Source: Chryseosolibacter sp049791675 (GTDB lineage: Bacteria; Bacteroidota; Bacteroidia; Cytophagales; Cyclobacteriaceae). From it: a DNA stretch of 64,000 bases. Made by a program: the position numbers and the translations under genes. Positions 19,341-27,246 of the stretch are shown here, piece after piece; position 1 is the first letter of the stretch, and each line of letters starts with the position of its first letter. The DNA lies in contig JBARAD010000105.1 of the NCBI GenBank assembly GCA_049791675.1, forward strand, positions 54,473 to 118,472, given 5' to 3'. The notes below the pieces were generated by a model. It was given only the letters and a program-made list of their open reading frames with translations. It was not told the DNA's origin and did not search any database.

Positions 19341-20729
19341 TCACAGGCGTTCGCGCGTATCCGGGATGTGGTTGATGAGCTTATTGGGTTTATTCTTCTT
19401 TTTTTCAAGATCAAACGCATCATACAATTCGCCATTGGCAGTGAATGACTGGAACTTCAGGGTGTTGCCTTCGATGGTGATGATCTGGAACAATTGGGTG
19501 TTGCGCGCTTTCCGGTCCATCCACGGATCATCGGAAATATCATACATCTTCGGGCCGCTTACGGATACGACATACATGGTCCCCGAACTCTTGTCGCTGA
19601 CACTGTATCCGGTGGGAACATTATTGACCATGCCCCTTCCATAGGCATGATCGTGGCCCTGCAATACGATGTCGACTTTATGTTTATCGAAGACCGGCTT
19701 GAAGCGTTGTCTCAGTTTCTCGTTATCGCGGTTAGGCTTCGTGGAGAAAACCGGATAGTGAAAAGTGATGGCCGTCCATTTGCGCGGATCGTGCGTCAGT
19801 ATCGAGTCGAGCCATGCGGCCTGTCTTTCGAGGTAGTACGGTGATTCATCGATTTGCTCGGCGTCAAGCGAAATGACTTTGAGGTCCGAATAATTGACGA
19901 CATAACAGGTTTCTTCCAGTCCTTTGGGACCGTTTCGTGGGAGATTAAATTGTGGCCTCCACTGTGGAGACAGGATCACGCCTTTACCATACTCGTGGTT
20001 TCCAGGTGTCATCACACTGGGTACAGTGGCATGGATAAAGCTCCCGGCGTAGAACCACTCTCCCCATTCGAGGTCACGGTCATGGCGGTTGATGAGATCC
20101 CCCGCGTGAAGCATGAAATCCACCTGTGGAATGGTCTTATAAGCTTCGCGGATCACACGCGACCACATTGATTTCAAATCGTTCTGTGCGTCGCCGAAAT
20201 AGATGAAAGATAATTTCCCGGCATTGACATCCGGCATCCGGATCTGGTACCATTCGCTCCATGCGCCTTCAGTCCCTACCCGGTAAACATATTTTTGCGC
20301 CGGCGTGAGATCTTCGATGATCGCGGAGAAGTAGTGTGCCGATACCGTTGGTTCGTCCAGGTGTTTGGCGGTAAGGGATTCTTTTGTGGCCTCACGCCGG
20401 GTGACGCGTTCCGTAAACTCGGGCCCTGCGGTGGCAGGCGCGAACTCGACGAAACCCGTTTCAACAGAAGTATCTGTCCGCCAGTTTACGGCGAGCGATG
20501 TTTCCGGGTTTTCGGTGAGGTTCAGAATAACACGATCGGGTTCGCGCGACGGGAACAAAAGTCTTTCCGGCAATTCAACGGGTTCGCTGTGGGAGTGTTC
20601 GTGATACCGGTCGGAGTGGTCATGGTGCACATGATCATGCGGCCTCCAGCGTTCATTGATAAAACCTGCATAGACAAAGAAGGCCCCCAGTAAAAGGAGG
20701 GTGGCGGCCAGTTTTAGATTTCTGTTCAT
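19341..20729 (-). CDS. Secreted metallophosphatase (purple acid phosphatase-like) with histidine-rich leader
   Basis: 462 residues. A signal or anchor helix (residues 5-24) is followed by a histidine-rich stretch with eight His between residues 31 and 47, then a fibronectin-like domain (VILNLTENPETSLAVNW), then the calcineurin-like metallophosphoesterase core: FIYFGDAQND, MLHAGDLINR, TPGNHEYG, TFHYPVF and LQGHDHAYG. All metal ligands of the dinuclear centre are present. It would remove phosphate from an organic ester in the periplasm or at the surface. It follows SusD by 83 bp and so belongs to the SusCD transcript. Confidence 0.9.
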   Translation of the reverse strand: MNRNLKLAATLLLLGAFFVYAGFINERWRPHDHVHHDHSDRYHEHSHSEPVELPERLLFPSREPDRVILNLTENPETSLAVNWRTDTSVETGFVEFAPATAGPEFTERVTRREATKESLTAKHLDEPTVSAHYFSAIIEDLTPAQKYVYRVGTEGAWSEWYQIRMPDVNAGKLSFIYFGDAQNDLKSMWSRVIREAYKTIPQVDFMLHAGDLINRHDRDLEWGEWFYAGSFIHATVPSVMTPGNHEYGKGVILSPQWRPQFNLPRNGPKGLEETCYVVNYSDLKVISLDAEQIDESPYYLERQAAWLDSILTHDPRKWTAITFHYPVFSTKPNRDNEKLRQRFKPVFDKHKVDIVLQGHDHAYGRGMVNNVPTGYSVSDKSSGTMYVVSVSGPKMYDISDDPWMDRKARNTQLFQIITIEGNTLKFQSFTANGELYDAFDLEKKKNKPNKLINHIPDTRERL

Positions 20730-20812
20730 GATTAAAAGAAGAAACGATCCTGCATATTAAGAAAATAGCGGAGGGAAGCCTCCGCTATCTTGAAACAAAA
20801 AACCAAACGATG

Positions 20813-22456
20813 CTACCAGGGTTTTCCGGTGCCTTGCAGGAGCCATTGTTTTGACCATGCGCTGTTGCTGCCATCGGCCTGGGAGTATCCAGTCACCTCA
20901 AGACTGTTCACCGCGTCGGTTGCATTTTGCGCATTGAGCATAATTTCATTCTGACCATAGTAGAACCTCACGGGTAAAACGCCCCGATTGGCCGCGGGTC
21001 CCGCCTGAAGCGCAGGCAAGCCGGTTCTTCTGAAATCGAACCATGCTTCTGTTGCTGCGGTCCAGCTGGCGATCCATTTCTGTTCCATGACTTGCTCCAG
21101 CGTTCCATCAAAAACGACACCGGGTTGCAGGATATAATCTGAAAATTCATCGCCGACGTCCCAGGTTTCCAGTGAAGACTGGACACCCATCTCGTAATGT
21201 GTCTGCGCACTTCCCACAGCCCAACCTTTCAGGGCAGCTTCTGCCAGAATAAAGTGAACCTCTGCCGCAGACAATAGCCGCGCTTTCAAAAGATCGCCTG
21301 AAGGTTGCTTATACATTTCATTCAGGTAGGAAACGTGCGGATTGTTGGAAGTCTGCCCAGGGGTAGGGTTCATATTGTAAATTGAAGGCAACGCTGAAAA
21401 ACTTGTGGGAATTCCCACATATTCGGGATCGGTATCGACAAGGGCAGTGCCGACTTTATCCGGCGACAAATAACGTACACCATCAACGATCTCGTCCGTA
21501 TCTGCAGGCAGACCGGCATCTACCACAAGCGGAATTTGCACCTTGCTTGCCCAGACAGCCAGACGCGGATCGTTTTTAGCCTGCAGGGACTCAACGAGCG
21601 TTGCTCCCATTTTGATGCGTTTGTAATTACTCTCACTGGGATCAAAAGCGGTATTGGCAGGCCAGGATGTTCCGGGACTGGCTCCGGGAAATCCCATCGT
21701 AACACTTTCGTCAGAGGAAGTGATGATCGGATATTGATCCGGATTAGAGACGATCTTCTCGATTCCAGCCTTCGCAACACTGGACAACTTGCTGGAGATT
21801 CTCATGTAATAACGCAGTGCCAGTGAGTTGGCAAACTTCCTCCACGCTTCGGGGTCACCGTCGAAATAAGGATCGGTATCGCCGTCGATACCATTATATT
21901 CGACTTCTGACTTTGATAAAAGTGTGTTGGCAGTTTCAAGGTCAGCCAGAATTCCCTCATAGATCTCCTGTTGTGCTGTGAATGCAGGCTTGATATCGCT
22001 GAGCTCACCACTTTCACCTTTCAGCGCGCTGGTATACGGCGCGTCTCCCCAGAGATCGGTGATTAATCCGAACATAAAGGATTTCATCACCAACGCAACG
22101 CCCTGGTGGAACTCAAGTTCCAGTTCTAAGGCGCGGTTATACATCAGGTCATTATTTCGCAGAATGGCGTAGTATCCGCTCCAGTCCTGGCTTCTTCCCC
22201 AATCGTAATCGTTGTGGCCGCTGGACCAAGCATCTTTTTGTGTATGCTGAACGACCCCGGCGATATCCTGATAACCAAGGTTAACATACAAGTTACCGGC
22301 CTCGGTCAAAACTGTTGACATCAACAGGTTTGGATGGGCCTTGTCAGGTTGAATCCCATTCGGATTTACATTCGTTTCTGTCAGGTCCTCGCAGGACAGA
22401 AAAAGCGAGGTGAACAGAAGGGAGAATACGATGAATTTCTTATTTCGGATTTTCAT
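20813..22456 (-). CDS. SusD/RagB-type surface glycan-binding lipoprotein
   Basis: 547 residues with a lipoprotein signal (SLFLSCEDL, cysteine near residue 22). The helical body has the SusD-like_2 layout (GYQDIAGVVQHTQKDAW; SGYYAILRNNDLMYNRA; LWGDAPYTSALKG; LLSAAEVHFILAEAALKGWA). SusD proteins form the lid of the SusC channel and capture oligosaccharide or peptide ligands. It begins 22 bp after the SusC stop, the standard SusC-SusD order. Ligand specificity cannot be read; the following phosphatase gene hints at a phosphorylated ligand. Confidence 0.95.
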   Translation of the reverse strand: MKIRNKKFIVFSLLFTSLFLSCEDLTETNVNPNGIQPDKAHPNLLMSTVLTEAGNLYVNLGYQDIAGVVQHTQKDAWSSGHNDYDWGRSQDWSGYYAILRNNDLMYNRALELELEFHQGVALVMKSFMFGLITDLWGDAPYTSALKGESGELSDIKPAFTAQQEIYEGILADLETANTLLSKSEVEYNGIDGDTDPYFDGDPEAWRKFANSLALRYYMRISSKLSSVAKAGIEKIVSNPDQYPIITSSDESVTMGFPGASPGTSWPANTAFDPSESNYKRIKMGATLVESLQAKNDPRLAVWASKVQIPLVVDAGLPADTDEIVDGVRYLSPDKVGTALVDTDPEYVGIPTSFSALPSIYNMNPTPGQTSNNPHVSYLNEMYKQPSGDLLKARLLSAAEVHFILAEAALKGWAVGSAQTHYEMGVQSSLETWDVGDEFSDYILQPGVVFDGTLEQVMEQKWIASWTAATEAWFDFRRTGLPALQAGPAANRGVLPVRFYYGQNEIMLNAQNATDAVNSLEVTGYSQADGSNSAWSKQWLLQGTGKPW

Positions 22457-22478
22457 ATTCTTGAATTCTAGAATTTTC

Positions 22479-25400
22479 TTACAGAGTTAAATTAAGCTTG
22501 AAGCCGATCGGCATAACCCAGGGAGTAACGTTGTATCGTTCAATTCCCTGTTTGAACTGAATACCGGATTTTTGCCGGCCACCTTCAGGCTGGAACGCCA
22601 GTTCCGGGTCGATCCCGATCTTGGCCCCAGTCCACAACATGATGTTCCTGCTGTAAAGCGAAATACTGGCATTCTGAATTTTCAACCGCTGAACAAACGA
22701 AGCAGGCAACGCATAGGAAAGCGATATTTCCCTCAGCTTGATGAAAGATGCGTCAAACATTGCCGCCTTGGTAAATGACCAAGGGTAGTTGTCGGCGTAA
22801 GGAATGTACTTTGTCTCCGCGCCACCCAGGTTCTCGATGTATCCGATAATATTACCATCATCATCGTATTCTGCAATCACACCGGGGTTGAATACAGCAT
22901 AGGGATAAGTGTTTCCGCCATATTCAAACGGGAAACCTCCATACTCGTCAGTCGGGCCGCCGACAATATTGAAATGATCCCTTACAACAACAAGGTCATT
23001 GTTTACGAGATAGTCCCGCAATTCATCACCTGTTCTTCCGCCCGGATGGATCAGCAGATCCAGGAACCGCTGTGTCTTCAGGTCGGATTCACTGTAACGA
23101 TAGGTCTGAGATACGAAATCACCGCCACTTCTCCAGTCAAAAGACATGTTCAGCGCGAAAGCTTTATAGGATATGGATGTTTGCATTCCTAACAAGAAGT
23201 CAGGGTTGAAGTTTCCTATTTTTTCCTTGGTATTGCTGAAACCAACATCCTGCCATGAACCATCCTCATCAAGGATCGGATAGCCGTAATAAGGAGAATT
23301 TACATCCTCAACTGTCACCAGTTTCGCATCGTATATATCTCCGATTTCACCACCGACGTAGGTCCTGGCTCCTCCTTTGGCGTCAGTCCACAAATTCAGG
23401 AAATCCATACCTTCAGGCAGTTCCTCTATCCTCGTTCTGTTTTTGGAATAGTTCAAGTTGACATCCCATCTCCAGTCACCCTTCTGAAAAGGTGTAACAC
23501 CCAAGGATAACTCAACACCTTTGCTCACGAGCAAACCAGTATTGATATTCCGCTGGGTATATCCTGAGGACGGGGCAAGCCCAACTTCAAGGATCTGGTT
23601 TTCATTTTCTACTTTGTAATAAGTTCCGGACAACCTGAGACGGTTTGCGAACAAAGCGAGATCAACACCTGCTTCGTAGGAAATAGCCTGTTCCGGCTTA
23701 AGGTCCGGTAATAGGATCGTACCCGATTTGGATAACCGGGGTACGCCACCCCATGATTCGGCCGTTCCCAGGACGTTAATTAACCTGTAGGGATCCGTAT
23801 CATTTCCGACCTGGGCTACGCCTCCCCTGAGTTTCAAAAGATCCAGGTTTGATATATCAACCATTTCATTGATCAAGACACTGAGTGATGCCGAAGGATA
23901 AAAATAAGATCTGTTTTCAACGGGCAGGGTACTGGACCAGTCATTTCTGGCTGTAACATCCAGGTAGATCATGTCCTTAAAACCAAGGTTAAGCAGTCCA
24001 TACAAGCTATGCACGGCCTTCTTTGAAAGATAGCTGCTGTAAGCGAGGTTGCCCGGGGCGATGTTAGAAAGGTTGTACAATCCGGGAACAATCAGACCGG
24101 CACGGTTACGGCTCGCGTTAGCGACGTCGGTGAATTTGGCAAACCGCGCATTTCCACCAACTGATGCTGTTAAACTGAAATTGGTTAAGTCTTTGCTGTA
24201 GGTCGCAAGGAAGTCAGCGTTGCGTTCGTACCGGTTCATATCAACAATACCATAGGCACCATTGTTGGATTCTCCCGTGTAACTGCTTCCGATCTTTACC
24301 TCACGCTGTTCGTTGTAGGTATCCAGACCATACCGACCCATCAAACTGAACTCAGGGGTGATCTGCCATTCCGCTTTCAAATTGCCGTATAATCTGTCGC
24401 GAACAAACGCGTTATTTACCTCATAGGCGAGAAAGTACGGGTTGTTATAATCGCCAGGCGCCTGGGAAAGTTGCTGTAGTCCTTCTTGTCCGGGAACCCA
24501 ATAATTTTCAAGATCGTGAATATCGATATGCGGAGAAACCTTGTAAGCCCATTCGATCGGATTGGTACCGCGGTTACCTGACGGTCTGTTATTCGAATTG
24601 CTGCGACTCAGGTTCAGATTGGTACTGATCGTGAGCTTGTCATTCGCTTTCACGGCCGTATTCAGGCTTAAGGAATTCTTAAAGAGATCAGAATTGGGTA
24701 TGATACCCCGGTTAGTCATATTCGAATAAGACAAGCGGTATGTTAACCTTTCTTTGTTGTTTGCCAGCGAAATACCATTTGTCGTCGTGATGCCGTTGCG
24801 CAAGAAGTTCTTCACATTGTCAGGGTGCGACACAAGGGGTGTAGGAATTGGATCTCCATTGGAATCCAGCGGACTGTTCCATTGGATCGCATTGTACCCC
24901 CTGTCTAACCGGGGCCCTATGCCGGCCGCAGAACCTTCATCGATCACAAGAACACCACCCGGATAAGGATTGTTGTCAGGAGTGAAAGGAAGAATACCTG
25001 TGGCATAATCGTCATGCATTTTCAAATAATGGTAGGGCCTTTCAACCACCGTATTCGAGGTTACGGAAACACTTAATTTCTGCGCCCGGGACCCGTTCTT
25101 GGTGGTGATCAAAACAACACCATTACCGGCGCGTGAGCCGTATAAGGCAGCAGCGCTCGGGCCTTTCAACACCGAGACGCTGGCAATATCTTCGGGATTG
25201 AGATCCGAGATCGCGTTTCCAAAGTCCGCCCTGTTTTCATTCCCGATCTCGGTGATGTTGTTTAATGTATTGATTACAGGTACACCGTCGATGACGAACA
25301 GCGGTTGATTATCGCTGCTCAGGGATGTCGCACCCCGGATCACCATGCTCACTGAGGAACCTGTAGTTCCCGTAGAGTTGATCGTAACCCCGGGCACTCT

Positions 25401-25877
25401 TCCTGAAAGCGCATTCAGCACATTCTCCTGCGCAACCTTATTCAGGTCATCGCCCTGGACCTCCGCTACTGAATAGCCAAGAGATCGTTGCTCCCGTTCA
25501 ATACCCAGCGCCGTAATGACTACTTCATTTAGTTGTTCGGCACTCGGCTCCATGCTAACACTAATCGCCGTTCTCCCGCCCATCGCAATTTCCTGGGAAT
25601 TGTATCCAATGAATGAAAAAACCAATACGGCGGAATTATTTGGTACCGTGATTGAATAATTTCCCTCCGAATCTGTAATCGTTCCCTGTTGTGTTCCCTT
25701 CACCAAAACACTAACGCCCGGTAGGCCTGCACCGTCGTCCGATGAGGTGACGGTTCCTGTAACTCTGACTTCCTGCAATGAGGGCATCGCAAATCCGTTG
25801 CCGATCAGCAATAGCGAAAGCAGGAGTGATAACATGCTCCTGCAAAGCTTCCTCTTCCGGTAAAAATTTAGATCCAT
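22479..25877 (-). CDS. SusC/RagA-type TonB-dependent outer-membrane transporter
   Basis: 1132 residues. A signal peptide is followed by a carboxypeptidase-regulatory-like domain (VTGTVTSSDDGAGLPGVSVL to EIAMGGRTAISVSM, residues about 37-115), a TonB-box region (LNEVVITALGIERE), a plug domain (QENVLNALSGRVPGV; PLFVIDGVPV; VLKGPSAAALYGSRAGNGV) and a long beta-barrel ending in the typical aromatic-poor IGFKLNLTL strand. It lacks an N-terminal STN domain, so no anti-sigma signalling is expected. It imports the substrate captured by SusD using TonB energy and heads the five-gene transcript that ends at the 16265 terminator. Confidence 0.96.
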   Translation of the reverse strand: MDLNFYRKRKLCRSMLSLLLSLLLIGNGFAMPSLQEVRVTGTVTSSDDGAGLPGVSVLVKGTQQGTITDSEGNYSITVPNNSAVLVFSFIGYNSQEIAMGGRTAISVSMEPSAEQLNEVVITALGIEREQRSLGYSVAEVQGDDLNKVAQENVLNALSGRVPGVTINSTGTTGSSVSMVIRGATSLSSDNQPLFVIDGVPVINTLNNITEIGNENRADFGNAISDLNPEDIASVSVLKGPSAAALYGSRAGNGVVLITTKNGSRAQKLSVSVTSNTVVERPYHYLKMHDDYATGILPFTPDNNPYPGGVLVIDEGSAAGIGPRLDRGYNAIQWNSPLDSNGDPIPTPLVSHPDNVKNFLRNGITTTNGISLANNKERLTYRLSYSNMTNRGIIPNSDLFKNSLSLNTAVKANDKLTISTNLNLSRSNSNNRPSGNRGTNPIEWAYKVSPHIDIHDLENYWVPGQEGLQQLSQAPGDYNNPYFLAYEVNNAFVRDRLYGNLKAEWQITPEFSLMGRYGLDTYNEQREVKIGSSYTGESNNGAYGIVDMNRYERNADFLATYSKDLTNFSLTASVGGNARFAKFTDVANASRNRAGLIVPGLYNLSNIAPGNLAYSSYLSKKAVHSLYGLLNLGFKDMIYLDVTARNDWSSTLPVENRSYFYPSASLSVLINEMVDISNLDLLKLRGGVAQVGNDTDPYRLINVLGTAESWGGVPRLSKSGTILLPDLKPEQAISYEAGVDLALFANRLRLSGTYYKVENENQILEVGLAPSSGYTQRNINTGLLVSKGVELSLGVTPFQKGDWRWDVNLNYSKNRTRIEELPEGMDFLNLWTDAKGGARTYVGGEIGDIYDAKLVTVEDVNSPYYGYPILDEDGSWQDVGFSNTKEKIGNFNPDFLLGMQTSISYKAFALNMSFDWRSGGDFVSQTYRYSESDLKTQRFLDLLIHPGGRTGDELRDYLVNNDLVVVRDHFNIVGGPTDEYGGFPFEYGGNTYPYAVFNPGVIAEYDDDGNIIGYIENLGGAETKYIPYADNYPWSFTKAAMFDASFIKLREISLSYALPASFVQRLKIQNASISLYSRNIMLWTGAKIGIDPELAFQPEGGRQKSGIQFKQGIERYNVTPWVMPIGFKLNLTL

Positions 25878-26193
25878 ACGTTATTTGTTTAATTGATTTT
25901 TTATGAGTGTGGTTGATTGTTCGTGGTCCTTTGATTCTTTTTGATTCGACACAATGACAACTCCCGTTATCCTGACATTACACCCGGTTCACATCACTTC
26001 CATCCCCCCGCGCGTTTCAGCCATTTTATGCATATGAAAGATAGATACTTACAGGTTTCCCGTAGGGGCATTTTGCGTCTACCTTTGCAAGGTTTGCGCA
26101 AGAATTTTGACGCGTGGCCACGCGGGATCGCGACTTATAAGTATTTGTAAAACAATGATTTGCTGCCAATATAAGCGCCGTTCCTATCAAAGT
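25878..26193. other. 316-bp spacer upstream of SusC: palindrome and TTTTGCG-type sites
   Basis: No gene is seen. The spacer should hold the SusC promoter, but I could not place a clear TTG/TAnnTTTG pair for it. It has a perfect 14-bp palindrome CGCGTGGCCACGCG at 26111-26124, a TTTTGCG site at 26072 and GGTTTGCGCA at 26091. These are possible regulator sites ahead of SusC. Confidence 0.45.
26117..26127 (+). repeat. Copy 2 of the CCACGCGGGAT intergenic motif, next to a palindrome
   Basis: The core CCACGCGGGAT overlaps the right arm of the palindrome at 26111-26124. It lies 67 bp past the stop of the ROK gene. The other copies are at 9602 and near 29572. Confidence 0.35.
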
Positions 26194-27042
26194 TTAAACA
26201 GCACTGGCATGCTGAGGACCGATCAAAGCCGCGGCCCCCAATAAGGTGATGTCTTCATTAACCGACTGAAAGATCTTCAGCCTTCTGATGGATTCCGGAT
26301 ATGAAAAATCCTGCAGCGAATCCAGCATCGCCTGTTGGAAAAAATTAAATGCCTTTGAAAGCGAGCCGCCAATCACGATCGCCTCCGGATCGTATGTATA
26401 CACGACGGTCTTGATGACCTGGCCCATATGCTCCCCGAATTCGCGCCACCATTTCAGCGCTGTTTCATCTCCGGATGAAGCAAGGTCATGGGCCCTGATC
26501 GCAGACACCTGATGCATGGCAGGAAAAAAATTTCCGCTCGCGTAATATTCGAGGTTGTGGTCGCGATAACTCAAGAGCCCGATTTCACCTGCTCCGCAGT
26601 TCCTTCCGGGATAAAGCGAATTGTTGATGATAATTCCGGAACCAACTCCCGTTCCCGAAGTGATCCCCACGGCGTCCCTGAAACCTTTCAAACGCCCGAA
26701 GCGCTGTTCTCCAAGCGCAAAGCAGTTAACATCATTATTGACTGAAACCGGAACGGAGAATTCAGCTTCAAGGATATCCTTCAAGGGCACGCAACCCCAG
26801 GATGGTATATTCACTACGTTGTAAACAATTCCCCGCGCAATGTCGACAACGGAAGGCACGCCCAAACCAATCCCGACAATACCGGAAGTCATCAGGGGTC
26901 GTATCATATCCATCAGCTGACCCAGCGTTTCTGATTGCGACCCCCTGCTGTTAATGAGCTGTTGGGTCTGGTCCCGGACCTCCCCGTTCACCGCAACGCC
27001 TGCCCTGACTTTCGTGCCGCCCAAATCAACACCGATTACCAT
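26194..27042 (-). CDS. ROK family sugar kinase lacking the zinc-binding module
   Basis: 282 residues. The phosphate-binding loop (VIGVDLGGTKVRAGV), the catalytic aspartate region (SVNNDVNCFALGE) and the glycine-rich loop (GITSGTGVGSGI) are intact. The ROK zinc motif CXCGXXGCXE is missing: after GAGEIG the sequence goes straight to LLSYRDHNLEYYASGNFF, so the usual histidine and cysteine loop is gone. It should phosphorylate a hexose or N-acetylhexosamine (RokA or NanK role) in the cytoplasm, feeding nagA and nagB at 37 kb. It stands alone between the SusC spacer and a tandem-repeat region. Confidence 0.85.
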   Translation of the reverse strand: MVIGVDLGGTKVRAGVAVNGEVRDQTQQLINSRGSQSETLGQLMDMIRPLMTSGIVGIGLGVPSVVDIARGIVYNVVNIPSWGCVPLKDILEAEFSVPVSVNNDVNCFALGEQRFGRLKGFRDAVGITSGTGVGSGIIINNSLYPGRNCGAGEIGLLSYRDHNLEYYASGNFFPAMHQVSAIRAHDLASSGDETALKWWREFGEHMGQVIKTVVYTYDPEAIVIGGSLSKAFNFFQQAMLDSLQDFSYPESIRRLKIFQSVNEDITLLGAAALIGPQHASAV

Positions 27043-27083
27043 ATTTAGAAAATGTTAGGGATAAAGGTATTCAAAATTCAAAG

Positions 27084-27125
27084 TTTAAGATTTAAGATTT
27101 AAGATTTAAGGTTTAAGATTTAAGA
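27084..27125. repeat. 7-bp tandem array (TTTAAGA)x6
   Basis: Six direct copies of TTTAAGA, one with a single substitution (TTTAAGG). Two partial ATTCAAA units precede them. The array lies about 40 bp upstream of the ROK start codon, within its likely promoter or leader. Confidence 0.9.
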
Positions 27126-27204
27126 TTTGTGGGCTCTGGAAAGACCTGCTTTCAATTCAAAAATTAAGTCGTCTCCACGCATCATCATGCGTCCCGACCC
27201 CCGC

Positions 27205-27246
27205 ACTGATTACTGTTTACTGTTTACTGATTACTGTTTACCGATT
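27205..27246. repeat. 7-bp tandem array (ACTGWTT)x6 crossing a stop codon
   Basis: Six contiguous 7-bp units alternating ACTGATT and ACTGTTT, the last ACCGATT. The stop codon of the 27231-29444 gene (27231-27233) lies inside the array, so the last few residues of that protein are encoded by repeat units. Confidence 0.9.

Noticed and set aside
27084..27246. CRISPR-like array
   Set aside because: Units are 7 bp with no spacers, and no cas genes are present; these are simple tandem repeats.
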